Shown: piece by piece, positions 38,831 to 49,539 of the stretch
Layout of the letters: the number at the start of each line of letters is the position of its first letter
Position numbering within the stretch: position 1 is the first letter of the stretch
Program-made: the position numbers and the translations under genes
The notes under the pieces: generated by a model
Databases searched by the model: none
Told to the model about the DNA's origin: nothing
The model's input: only the letters and a program-made list of their open reading frames with translations
Assembly: GCA_964017145.1 (NCBI GenBank)
Contig: OZ024847.1
Location: 868,001-932,000, forward strand
Source of the DNA: Agrocybe praecox
Lineage: Eukaryota; Basidiomycota; Agaricomycetes; Agaricales; Agrocybaceae
Direction of reading: 5' to 3'
DNA: 64,000 bases

Positions 38831-39338
38831 CCTCCACAATAGTGGATACCACCCCCTTCTATTACTACGGTGATCGTTAAATTTCTCTCATAAAAAAGGG
38901 CCGGTACGCAGAGCACTGCTTTATTAGCTGAAGAATAAACCAGGTATTTTGTCTAAGGGCAAATTGCATGTGCAATAATCCAGCTGTGCCTCCAAGGGTA
39001 ACTCTTGAATTCTTGAACAGTGTATAGATTTTATAGTTCTCGGGTATCACAGACCATCGGTCCCTGGCTACAAGTAGAACGTAGAACATCAGGCGCGCTA
39101 TACCTTCCGGCAATTTCTACGGATTATGCATTGATGATGAATGGCAATGGTTCGCTGCTCAATTCCTCGCATGTTGGCCGTCTTAGGCGTGAAGCTCCTA
39201 TGTTATTTCACGCTAAAGGAGGCTCAAGGCTCCAGGTGGTGTATATGAGGCGGCCCTTGTAATTGGTAATATGCACTGGTAACTAGTTAACTGCACAAGC
39301 ATCCGGTCGTGGCAATGCGTCTTTATTATTAAGCTGAA
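38831..39338. other. Upstream region of DUF6534 copy 3
   Basis: No gene seen. The last 40 bases include GGCAATGCGTCTTTATT, matching the block upstream of the relic copy at 32.16 kb. Confidence 0.5.
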
Positions 39339-39350
39339 GGTAACCGTTAT
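39339..39350 (+). promoter_or_regulatory. Conserved upstream block GGTAACCGTTAT (copy 3)
   Basis: Twelve bases identical to 32187-32198 and with one change each from 41515-41526 and 44494-44505. It lies 214 bp before the start codon of DUF6534 copy 3; the equivalent blocks of copies 4 and 5 lie 260 and 247 bp before theirs. Could be a shared transcription-factor site or simply duplicated promoter sequence. Confidence 0.55.
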
Positions 39351-39552
39351 ACCTCTAAATCATTGAAAAAACGTCAAGATTTATTGATCAAGCCTTGATT
39401 ATTCTAGCCGAGATCAAATTGCTGTGTTTCCAGAGAGTACAGTTATATAAATGACGGTAGTGCGGCATACTCGAAGCATTCAGTCGACCCGGCGTCTTCT
39501 GATTTTCCCGTTCTACCTCTACTTTTCCTTCTTCTTTTTCTTCCTCTAATCC

Positions 39553-40785
39553 ATGTATTTATATGGACAATCAGAGCTTGACGCTGTATTGGCTGGGCCA
39601 AACACAAATGAATCGATATCTCCAATCCTCAACCCTTTGACCCCCATGGCATTTTTCCCGCCAACTCTTGCATTCCAGCTAACCGTTGAGACCTATATCA
39701 CAGTTTCTGCGCTTGCAGTAAGCATCTTCCTGATCCTCTTGAGCCTTTTCTCGAGTCCAATACTGGGGAGAATAGATTCTGGTTTGGGACATTCTTCACA
39801 CCGTCGGCACAGATTATGTTCTTTTGACCAAGCATAAAATCAAGATACCAACTATTGTGTATTTTATATCGAGGTGGGTCTCTTTTCTTCTTGAGGAATC
39901 GACTCTGATGCTTTGCCAGATTGTCCACTTTCGGGTCTCTGCTAGTTCTGACAATTTTTGCCAGTAAGTTTAGATTCCGATGAAGGAAGAATGATAATCG
40001 CTTTTCTGACGATTCTAACCTTCCTATAATTAAAGCTGCTCCTTTTGGTGCTTGTGCCAAGTTGGCCCAGGCGACAATATGGTTGTCCAATATTGCGATC
40101 CCATCGACGTCTCTCCTTCTCTTTTTCCGCGTCCAGGCGCTATACATCAACAATAAAATCGTTATTGGTTTATTTTTTCTTGTCTGGGTAGGGGTTTGCT
40201 GTGCTGGAGCGATCAGCATGGCCAATCTATCAGGGGCATTTATTGGGCCGACTCAATACTGCGTCGACGCATCACCCTCACAGAGCATGTACATGTATGG
40301 AGTTGCCCTTCTTGCAAATGACACGTTGACGCTACTGGCGACTTCCTGGAGGTTGAGGACCATGTCATTGGAGCAAAACAATACCTTTCGTGAAAATCTC
40401 CGGACCATATTCATTGGTTCGAATCTTCCAAGTTTCTCCAAGTCGTTCTTACAGAATGGGCAGAAATACTACCTGTGCGTTCGACCATCAAAGTCTAGTG
40501 CCTTTAACTCACTTGGCCTTTATTTTTAGGTCGACAGTTGGTTTCTCTATCTTCGCTACTATAACGCTTTACCTTGACGTGGTTCCTTTGCCGCTGCGCG
40601 GTGTCCTAGGCATTCTTGATGTCATGTTACTCAACGTCATGGCCTGTCGGGTCTTCAGAGACACGAAGCTCGACCTTTACAATGAAGGTCCTGGAGCCAT
40701 TGCCAGTAAAGTGGTCAATGAGATTTGGGCGACAACACCGGTAGCAGATATGATTTCGAATCCTGAAAGATATCATGACACGTAG
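39553..40785 (+). CDS. DUF6534-type seven-transmembrane protein (copy 3)
   Basis: Starts MYLYGQSELDAVLAGPNT at 39553, followed by LNPLTPMAFFPPTLAFQLT. The next exon reads VWDILHTVGTDYVLLTKHK and ends YFISR; then LSTFGSLLVLTIFA; then a long exon beginning AAPFGACAKLAQA with LLLFFRVQALYINNKIVI, FIGPTQYC and LANDTLTLLATSWR, ending FSKSFLQNGQKYYL near 40.47 kb. The last exon has LDVVPLPLRGVLGILDVMLL, MACRVFRDTKLDLYNEGPGA and a short tail ending RYHDT at 40785. Shares most identity with copy 4, including the VQALYINNKIV stretch, so the two are the result of a recent duplication. Function unknown. Confidence 0.88.
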
Positions 40786-41514
40786 ATATAGTCTTTACTG
40801 TAATATCGGATATCGGCTCAATCATGTTTCCATTACTGTGTGACTCGGACATAATTGGATCGTACTCAAGGATTACCGCTTCTCTGACCTCAGACTACTA
40901 GCTTTCTAGTGGTTGCGTTTAAAACCGTGTAGCTTAATGTTTGATTGGGCGGCTGCCATACGTCTCTTGCTTGAAAAGATTCATGTATACCTGTATCTGA
41001 CATATGCGAATAAGTAACGTTTCGGCAGAACTCCAGAACCCGGCGGCAAACGATGTGATGATCTTTTCAAGTCCCCCTCAAGCTTCATCGTAAACACCTG
41101 GCCCCATGATGGGATAACATCCCTTTCTATCATGTACATTCCGCGACTTTATGAAATGCAAGCACTTGCGCGCCGAACTGAAGCATAACACGGATATGCA
41201 TCGACTACTTCCAATTCTTGACCAGTACTTTCACTTCGCATTGCACAATCCTCGAATATCACCGCCTTTCGATGGAATACTTAGAGTGTTAGGCCCCTTC
41301 TCTGATTTTCTTCTAGCCATTTGATCTTCTTGCTATCTAAAGACTAGGAGATGATAAATGATTGATTCAACTTCGCGCTATATTATCTGTGTGGCAACTG
41401 TGCGGTCTTGACTACCCAATACTGCATGGGCACTACGTGAAGCTCGATGTCATGTCTTCGACTCCTTCAGCGCGCTGCATCTCAGACATAACAATACGCC
41501 CTTTACGAGGTAAA
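40786..41514. other. Intergenic between copies 3 and 4
   Basis: No gene recognised; a frame at 41362-41640 is unrecognised and overlaps the conserved upstream block of copy 4. Confidence 0.5.
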
Positions 41515-41526
41515 GGTAACCTTTAT
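41515..41526 (+). promoter_or_regulatory. Conserved upstream block GGTAACCTTTAT (copy 4)
   Basis: One base different from the block upstream of copy 3. Followed at 41551 by AGCTCACGCC, which corresponds to AGCTCACACC upstream of copies 5 and 6. The block is 260 bp from the start of copy 4. Confidence 0.55.
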
Positions 41527-41774
41527 ATTCAAAGTCATCACGACGAATTAAGCTCACGCCGCATTGATCTTCATCAGGGTATCGTTAGTTACTCACATTG
41601 GGATGAAATCTTGACGAAGGGCTCTATGTTTATACTATAATCAGATCGAATGAAAAAAGGTCAGGTCACCGGTTTTCCTGATGCATATAACTAACGTACA
41701 GGTAACAGCAGCCCTCACACTTTCCCCAGCTTTCGAACGTCATTCCTTCTTATCTTCTTGAGGCCGTGAGGATC

Positions 41775-43052
41775 ATGTATTTATCGTCGACACCCGACCT
41801 AGAAGGTGCATCATTGGGCTTAGCAATGGATGAGTCAATGCCGTTCCTCCCGAACCCTATAACCCCCATGGCATTCTTTCCTCCCACTCTTGCCTTTGAG
41901 TTAACAATCGTGTCCTATATCATCGTTTCTTCATTAGCGGTAGGCATTTACTTCATTCTTCGGCATCTTTTTGTGCATCACTTACAATGGCAGGGACAGA
42001 TCATGACTTGGGATATTCTGCATACTGTCGGCACAGATTATACTCTTTTGACCCAGCATAGGATTAGGTTTCCGACAATTGCTTATTTTATATCGAGGTG
42101 AGTCTTATCAAGCCAGTTTGTCGAGTCTTAAACAATTTGTGTAGTACTAACACAAACGCTCTGCCAGATTGTCAACTATCGGCCATCTTTTATCCTTGAC
42201 AATTTTTGAGAGTATGTTTTTCATAAAGCAAAAATGACCTTCGCTTTTCTTACCTCGCATTTTTTTTACAACCAAAGCTGCCCCTTTCGGTACCTGCGAA
42301 ACTTTAATGAAAGCTGTGGCCTGGTTATGCAATATTGCAATCTCATCGACGTCTCTCCTTCTCTTCTTCCGTGTCCAAGCACTTTACATTAACAACAAGA
42401 TTGTTGTCACATTATTTGTCTTTGTGTGGGTAGGGGTCTGCTGCGTCGGTGTGCTTAGCACAATTAACCTCTCCGGGACTACCATTGGGTCAACTCAATA
42501 TTGCGTGGATCCATCTATACCACAGGACTCATACATGTTTGGGGTTATCGTTCTTGTAAACGACACGTTGACCCTCCTCGCAATTTCCTGGCGGTTGAAG
42601 GATTTAGCATTGGAAAAACAAAGAACCTTTTGTGGAAATCTCCGGACGATTTTTACCGGTTCAAATCTTCCTAAATTCTCCAGGGCATTCCTACAGGATG
42701 GGCAGAAATATTACTTGTGGGTTTCAGCCTCTGAAATGGAGCGAGCTATTACTTACTTGACCTTCGTTTCAGAGCCACTTTTGCATTCTCCATCTTCGTT
42801 ACCATAACTCTTTACCTCAAAGTCGTTCCCCTGCCCTTCCGCGGGGTACTGGGAACAGTCGACGTCATGTTACTCAACGTCATGGCCTGTCGAGTCTTCA
42901 GGAACACGAAGCTTGGGCTGTACTGGGAAGGTCCAGAGACTATTGCCAGCAGAGTGATAAATGAGAATCAGATTACACTTACAAGCGCCCCAGTGGTCAT
43001 TTCGGACACTGATGGATGCACTTCAAAAACACTGTCCTCACGAGAATCTTAA
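41775..43052 (+). CDS. DUF6534-type seven-transmembrane protein (copy 4)
   Basis: The start is placed at MYLSSTPDLEGAS (41775) because all plus-strand copies begin MYLS/MYIS; an ATG nine bases upstream is in frame. Head: LPNPITPMAFFPPTLAFELT. Later exons: WDILHTVGTDYTLLTQHR to YFISR, LSTIGHLLSLTIFE, and a long exon AAPFGTCETLMKA with LLLFFRVQALYINNKIVV, TIGSTQYC and VLVNDTLTLLAISWR, ending FSRAFLQDGQKYYL near 42.72 kb. The last exon has LKVVPLPFRGVLGTVDVMLL, MACRVFRNTKLGLYWEGPET and ends SSRES at 43052. The loop reads IGSTQYC where other copies have IGPTQYC or IGPTRYC. Closest to copy 3. Confidence 0.88.
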
Positions 43053-43669
43053 ATTGAGCACTACTTTCCGCGGGTCTGGCGCGTTCAAGTTTATCTAGGA
43101 ACATTTCATGTTTTAGATTGTATATACTTACCTATAAAATTATTACTACTGGACTTGGGTAGCAGAGTCAGTAGATTCTAAGTGAACTAGGACCAAGATC
43201 CTAATAGAAAATTTGGAAATCGCTTGACATATGTACTGTATACGTCACTTATCCTTTGTGCGACTCGTGCAAGGTATGTACTCATGTGAGTGCCGAATCG
43301 GCTCATGCCGGCCGTGTTTTTATCACGTGCAACCCAGTGCGCTTTCATTAATCATTAATGACAACGTCCGCGTCAACTCTGACGATCTTTCTTTTCATCA
43401 ACTCAGTGCTTGATATATATTCCTAGCCACACGATCGTGGGTACCACCAATTTCCCGCCCGTTGCCTGACTTTCCGAACAGAAACCGATACGTCCTACAT
43501 AATACCCCACCTGAAAACCATGGAGGCCGGATCCTATTGTTACAGTGGCAGCTGTTACTCACAACTGTGCATTTATCTCGAAACTTTGATTCGTTCATGA
43601 GCAGTTCTTGCGCTTCACGGCTCACAAATAGCATACTACACCTTTGGTTATACACGACATATTAACACT
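43053..43669. other. Intergenic before a DUF6534 relic
   Basis: No gene supported. Frames at 43398-43655 (minus) and 43462-43665 (plus) overlap each other and lack recognisable content. Confidence 0.5.
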
Positions 43670-44060
43670 CTTATCAGCTCCCGAAGCTCAAGTGGATTGC
43701 CAATGGAGGAAAACGACGTATCTTGTAAACTGATGCGCACTTTTTCGTTGGAGCGAATCTTCCGACATTCTCCAAGGACTTTCTAAGGGAGGAACAGAGG
43801 TACTACCTGTATGTCAATCCAACTAATTGATTCATGATTAATCACAACAGTTTACTACCATTTTCTTATACAGGGTCAACCGGTCACTGTTGGATCTTCT
43901 TTGATTACTTCTCTCACTCTTGATATCAACGTTAATATTTACTATTCCTCAACCTTTTGCAGTATGATAGGTCTCCTTAACATAGCGTTACTCAATGTTC
44001 GGTCGCGTTTACACAAATATAAAGCTCGGGACATCATTCGACTAGTTCGCATATAAATAT
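43670..44060 (+). pseudogene. Decayed DUF6534 gene, 3' part
   Basis: A block at about 43700-43815 reads, in shifting frames, GGKRR then TDAHFFVGANLPTFSKDFL and REEQRYYL, corresponding to the intact EENDTFFKRVRTFFLGSNLP and DGQKYYL segment. An intron-like gap follows, then VTVGSSLITSLTLDINV and LLNIALLNV, which correspond to the last exon (TTVGIGLLATITLRIDLIP). Frameshifts and stops separate the pieces and the 5' half is missing. It sits between copies 4 and 5 in the same orientation, as expected for a dead array member. Confidence 0.75.
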
Positions 44061-44493
44061 CAAATACTCTGTCCCGACTCCTCAAGGCAAGAAATTGTTG
44101 TATTTCCTCATGTAGTACCTCGCCTGATGTTATCTTGTAGGTGCGTCAAACCGTTGTTGCGCTATTCCCATCCTTGAGCAATGTTCATGCCTTGAAAATC
44201 CCAAACATTACTCTGGGCTGATTATAATTAGAACACTAAATGCCAGGGTGGGCACATTCATTGATCATCGCACCACAAGACACTCTGATAATCTGTAGAT
44301 GATCTCTAAATGACTGCTGCAGCCACCCCCGTCGCCCCGTCTGTGTATTCTCGGTTGTGTTCCTTTGTCACTCCACGGTGTTTCACGCTACTCAAGATTT
44401 GGAGTCAATCATTGTACATGGATGTTTCCCATACTTCTGGCATTCGGTGGCCTATTACCATCATTATGCTGTGCCTTTGTTGATTGAGGTAGA
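44061..44493. other. Intergenic with a trace of a DUF6534 last exon
   Basis: At about 44349-44380 a short stretch (GGTTGTGTTCCTTTGTCACT) resembles the GACGTGGTTCCTTTGCCGCT part of copy 3's last exon. It is too short to call a gene fragment with confidence. Nothing else recognised. Confidence 0.4.
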
Positions 44494-44540
44494 GGTAACC
44501 ATTATAATTTAACTTACTACGGGACTGTCAAGCTCACACC
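44494..44540 (+). promoter_or_regulatory. Conserved upstream blocks of copy 5
   Basis: Holds GGTAACCATTAT (44494-44505) and, at 44521-44540, GGGACTGTCAAGCTCACACC. The second block is repeated without change at 46789-46808 upstream of copy 6. It ends 200 bp before the start codon of copy 5 and 202 bp before that of copy 6. Confidence 0.65.
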
Positions 44541-44740
44541 GCGTTGCTCGGTCAGGCTTTCAGCTTCATCTCTTCCTCAGCGTTGAGACGATATTACTAT
44601 GAGTATGGTATGTTTATCCCATCCAGTGTAAAAGGTCCGGTTACTGGTAGCATTTAAATGGCGCCAATATGCCTTCCTTGGAGTATCTCTCCGTCCTCCC
44701 CTCTTTCCAGGTTTTATCTTTCTTACCCTCCTTTTCATTT

Positions 44741-46145
44741 ATGTATTTATCTTATTTATATGCACGGTCGGAATTTGACATTGCATTGGCTGGGCCAAGC
44801 ACAAATGACTCGACACTTTCTTTACCCAATCCTTTTACGCCCTTAGCATTCATTCCTCCTAATATTGCGTTCTCTTTGATGGTTGAGGCCTATATTACAG
44901 TTTCCGCATTAGCTGTAAGCATTATCATCTTTCCTCCCCGTGCTGTTGATGATTAAAAACAGATCATGGTGTGGGAAATCGTGCATACCATTGGGACGGA
45001 CTATGTTCTTTTAACAAAACATAGGATTACCATTTCAACTATTGTATATTTCATAGCAAGGCAAGTAAATCTCTTTCCATGTCCTTCTTTTGCAATAAAA
45101 CATCCTCACTGAATTTCGCAGGCTCTCAACCTTTGGATTTCTTCTTGTTATGACGATATTTAGCAGTGCGTTCTTGGCGAATCTTTCGGAAAGATTAACA
45201 CCTAACGCAAGACATGGCCCTGTGGTAAATAGCTGCTCCCATTGGTGCTTGCGAGATATTAGCAGAGGCGCTGAGATGGCTATGCAGCATCGCAATACCA
45301 TCATCTTCTCTCCTTCTCTTTTTCCGCGTCCAGGCTCTATACAGTGGGAAAAAAATCGTGGTCGGTTTTTTTATGATTATGTGGTTGGGGGTTTGCTGCG
45401 TCGGCGTTATGACCACAAGCAATATTTCCGGAGGTACCATCGGACCCACTCAATATTGCGTCTTCACATCCTTTCCACGAATGAGCTTTATGTTTGGGGT
45501 CGCCACATTGACGAACGACACATTAACCCTCTTGGCAGCTTCCTGGGCATTGTGTGATTTTTCAATCGAGGAAAACGACAGGGTTCTCAAGAATATGCGC
45601 ACCTTTTTCTTTGGAGTGGGCCTTCCGAGTTTCTCCAAGGCCTTTCTGCACGATGGACAGAAATATTACTTGTGCGCTTATTCACTATCATATCCTCATA
45701 ATTCATTGAATCATTTAACCCTATTTTCTGCAGGACTACTGTTGTATCTTCTTTGCTTGCGACTATCACTCTCCACCTCGACATAGTTCCTTTTCCTATC
45801 CGTGGTATAATGGGCATCCTTAATATCGTGATAATGAATGCCATGGCCAGTCGTGTTTATAGGAACACAAAGCTCGGAATGTATCGTGAAGGACCTGAGA
45901 CCATTGCAAGTAGAGTGGCAAAGGAGATCTGGGTTGCAGCCCCACTACGTGTAGCAGAAAACAACAGCATCATGACCACCACGGGCGACCCTATATTCTC
46001 ACAGGCGCCCAGCTCCTTCGATTCCGTTACAAGTGGTCAACAGCAACATGTATCGAACTGGACAGTTGCACATTCCGACGAAGATCTTGGTTTACCGACA
46101 ACACCGCCCCTACCCATTTCGCACCAATCCCACTTTGCACGCTAA
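44741..46145 (+). CDS. DUF6534-type seven-transmembrane protein (copy 5)
   Basis: Start MYLSYLYARSEFDIALAGPS at 44741, chosen to match the other copies although the frame is open further upstream. Head: LPNPFTPLAFIPPNIAFSLM. Next exons: VWEIVHTIGTDYVLLTKHR ending YFIAR; LSTFGFLLVMTIFS; a long exon starting AAPIGACEILAEALRW with LLLFFRVQALYSGKKIVV, TIGPTQYC and LTNDTLTLLAASWA, ending FSKAFLHDGQKYYL near 45.67 kb. The last exon has LDIVPFPIRGIMGILNIVIM, MASRVYRNTKLGMYREGPET and a tail ending HQSHFAR at 46145. Copies 5 and 6 form the closest pair in the array: both have MASR in place of MACR, and similar tails (SGQQ..., ...TTPPLPI). Confidence 0.88.
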
Positions 46146-46788
46146 TCGGCATAAGACAATGATGACCCACAGCTGCCAGGCCTTTACAATGATAACTGGA
46201 CATTAGGACTACCACTGTAGATTTGTACATAGTAACTATTATCATTGGACTTCGAAGCGTTGATCTATAAATAACTTAATGATGAACGACGTCAGTGTGC
46301 CTTCATCTATTAGTAAGTTGGAATTTAGGGGGGTGACCATTATACAGTGTAGGTCGCTCCTCCAGGCTCCGAAACTTGTACCCTAAACCAGCTTCCCAAT
46401 TTATCTCGAAAATCATCGGGATATCTCCGGATTGGTAAGAGCTTTGGAATAGTCGTCGTAAAATCATGTCAAAATTTTGACCTCCATTTAGATGTTCCAA
46501 AAGCATAAGATCTCGGGATATTGGTGCACAATTATATAATGACTGAGAAAATGAGGGTATCTGTATGATGGAAATTCCGCCTCAGAATATCAGAACGATC
46601 ATCGTTGCGCCAAAAGAGGCCACCGGACATCGTGAGCCGGAATTTCCGATTCACTGACTCTAACTCTCTTTCCCGGTTTCGTGATAAAAACGATAAAAAC
46701 GTCTCATAATTTCAATTTTTTGGCTAAGAATTAGGGGTCGGCTTTAAACGTTTAAACAAGTGTCCTACACTGTATTCTAAATTGATCC
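46146..46788. other. Intergenic between copies 5 and 6
   Basis: No gene recognised. Contains short tandem words (GATAAAAACGATAAAAACG near 46.68 kb). Confidence 0.5.
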
Positions 46789-46808
46789 GGGACTGTCAAG
46801 CTCACACC
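46789..46808 (+). promoter_or_regulatory. 20-bp block identical to 44521-44540 (copy 6 upstream)
   Basis: GGGACTGTCAAGCTCACACC, a perfect match to the block upstream of copy 5 at an almost identical distance from the start codon (202 against 200 bp). The preceding GGTAACC block is not found here. Confidence 0.65.
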
Positions 46809-47010
46809 ACAGTAACTCGATGAGGCGCTGGTTTCCCATCTTGAGATTACTACCACAAAATGACATCAGTACGTATACGTATACATCTCATGAAAAGGGG
46901 TCAATTACTAACACATTTGAATGTCGCAAAGGCAGACAGCTTGCTCGCAGTATTCATGGGCCTTCCCTTTATCTTCTCAGATTTTATATGTCCTCCCCTT
47001 CTCTTCACTT

Positions 47011-48448
47011 ATGTACATATCTCATTTATCACGATCTGACGTAGATGTTGCGTTGGCTGGCACAAGCATGGATGAAGCGACACCTTCTCTCCCTAACCCT
47101 TTGACGCCCTTGGCATTCTTCCCTTCCAATATTGCATTTGCTTTGATGGTCGGGGCCTATATTATAGTTTCTGCATTAGCTGTGGGTATCACTCTTGTCT
47201 TTCGTCGTCAGTACGCTCATAAATGACAAATTATTGGATACGTAACAGGTCATGATTTGGGAAATTCTGCACACCTTAGAGACGGACTACATTCTTTTAA
47301 GAAGACATAGAATCACACTTTCAACTGTTGTATATTTTATAGCAAGGTAAGCGGAATCGTCGACCTCTTTCTGTGCCTTAATTTAGTACTCAACTTCCTG
47401 ATTGGTTATCAGACTATCAACCTTCGGGGTTCTTCTCGTTATGTCAATATTCGCCAGTATGTTTATTGCATCTCCCTTAACAATCAAAATTTATCTCACG
47501 AACTGGTTCTCTTTTCAAAGCCACTCCTTTTGGCGCTTGCGAGGCCTTGGCAAAGGCCCTGAGATGGCTAGTCGGCATTTCAATATCATTCTCTTTACTC
47601 CTTCTCTTCTTTCGTGTCCAGGTGCTATACAGCAAGAACAAGATTGTGGTCGGTTTCTTCCTGCTCATGTGGATCGGGGTTTGCTGTGTTGGGCTTATGG
47701 CTACAACCCACCTCTCAGGAAGCAATATCGGGCCCACTCAGTACTGCATCTATACGTCCTTTCCGCGACTGAGCTTTTTGTTTGGGGTTGTAATTTTGAT
47801 AAACGATACTTTAACACTCCTGGCAGCTTCCTGGGCGCTCTGTGGAATATCACTCGAGGAAAACGACACATTTTTCAAAAGGGTGCGGACATTCTTTCTG
47901 GGATCAAATCTTCCCAGCTTTTCCAAGGCTTTTCTGCAGGACGGACAGAAATATTACTTGCACGTCTCCCGTACATCCTTATCATTAACAAAAATACTCA
48001 ACACACATTTTTTTCTCATAGGACTACAGTAGGAATAGGTTTACTCGCAACCATCACCCTCCGCATCGACCTTATTCCGGAGCCAATCCGTGGTATAATA
48101 GCCATTCTTACCGTCATGTTAACGAATATCATGGCCAGTCGAGCTTACAAGAATACCAAGCTCGGAATGTATCGTGAAGGGCCGGAGGCCATTGCGAGTA
48201 GAGTAGCGAAGGAGATTTCTGCGACGGGCACACCACCAATAGAAGAAAATATTCACTCTACTACGACCAGTGCCGATCCCATATCTTTACGTTCACTGGT
48301 GCCCAATCCTCTCGGTACCGCCGAGAGTGGTCAACAAGAAGATATATCGAAATGGGCGGTTCCATATCCCTATGAAGATAATAATTTGCAGACGACTTCG
48401 CCCCTGCCAATAGCACACCGATCCAAGTTTTTGCGCTATTCAGTATGA
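47011..48448 (+). CDS. DUF6534-type seven-transmembrane protein (copy 6)
   Basis: Start MYISHLSRSDVDVALAGTSM at 47011 by analogy with the other copies. Head: LPNPLTPLAFFPSNIAFALM. Next exons: IWEILHTLETDYILLRRHR ending YFIAR; LSTFGVLLVMSIFA; a long exon starting ATPFGACEALAKALRWLVGI with LLLFFRVQVLYSKNKIVV, NIGPTQYC and LINDTLTLLAASWA, ending FSKAFLQDGQKYYL near 47.96 kb. The last exon has LRIDLIPEPIRGIIAILTVM, MASRAYKNTKLGMYREGPEA and a serine/proline tail ending KFLRYSV at 48448. A 348-codon open frame across 47402-48448 in another phase is read-through of the introns and not the product. Pair partner of copy 5. Confidence 0.88.
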
Positions 48449-49539
48449 ACGGACGTTGCCCCACAGCTGCCAGACATTTTCGGACTTCTTGAATGTTAGG
48501 ACCTGAAAAAGAATTTTAGATAGCTCTTAACGCCGTAAAACAGGCGCTTCTTGTTAGCACGACAAATAACCTTTGACCGAATTCTGAGACTATTACTGTA
48601 GTTTAGACAACATGTCATTTGTAAATACTATTATAATCGGACTCTGCTAGAAGGTACTTAGTTTGAGATGTTTCTTTCTGACCGTGATAATCTGTACTAC
48701 TAGTATTTTGTAGGCCAACAGAAGGTTTTGACCTGACCGCTTGAACCACATTTCTAATAGAACACTTCTAGAAGCCATGTAACTCTCCGGTGTTCATTTC
48801 GGGACTCAAGCGCAATTCATTTGAAAATAAAGCCATAAAAGGATGTAATATCCATAAATGGCAACACAGTTATATGTTTAAGCGCCGAGCTCATCTTGGC
48901 CTGCCGTCGGGCTCTCGGACAGTGGGTTTGTGAATAAAATTTTCCCGCCTCGATTCCTGTTGTCTGTTCACAATAATGCGGCCAGCGGTCAACCTTAAAA
49001 TATCCTTTTGACTTGATAAATGGTTATTGCCAACGACGACGACGAGTCAGAAGAGGCAAACTGAGCTCTAGCCTGATCTCGTATGTATAGCCAGTGTAAC
49101 CAAGCCCTCGTGGTCGCCCTGTTGAATAGTCGTCCGTTGCGAGCCCTTGCGTCACGACCGAGAATGACCGGCGTACAGTGACCGATGCCAAGACGCAATT
49201 TTAACCGGCGTGAACAGCCTCGAATTCTCTAGGTATTCTTCATGAGAGAATTTCGAGGCTCATAGACTTACTTTAACATGTACATTGTAAGAGTTGGAAA
49301 AAGTTGGAAAGAGAACTTGTTTGGCGTAGCAGAAAAAAAAAGAAATGGACGTTTGTCAGCACCGGGATGCCGGGAAATGCCGGTTGGCAAGAGACGGCTG
49401 ATTTGAACTGTTCGATCTTTCGATTTTTCCGTTCGTCCTCCTTCTTCTTTCCCGTCACCGTCGTGCTACTCCTGTTTTTTCGAAACCCACTTTCTTTTCG
49501 AAACAGTACACTCTTTACACCATCCTAACCAACGCCATC
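48449..49539. other. Intergenic between DUF6534 copy 6 and the LysM gene
   Basis: 1.1 kb. Contains a hairpin at 49216-49260 (separate entry). A pyrimidine-rich stretch at 49.43-49.51 kb just before the LysM start is typical of a strong fungal promoter. No gene recognised. Confidence 0.55.
49216..49260. repeat. Short hairpin
   Basis: Arms AGCCTCGAATTCTCT (49216-49230) and AGAGAATTTCGAGGCT (49245-49260) pair along their whole length with one unpaired base, around a 14-base loop. Could be a small transposon footprint or a transcribed hairpin near the LysM promoter. Confidence 0.7.

Noticed and set aside
47402..48448. 348-codon plus-strand frame over DUF6534 copy 6
   Set aside because: It reads introns and a shifted phase in its first part; only its last third coincides with the true last exon.
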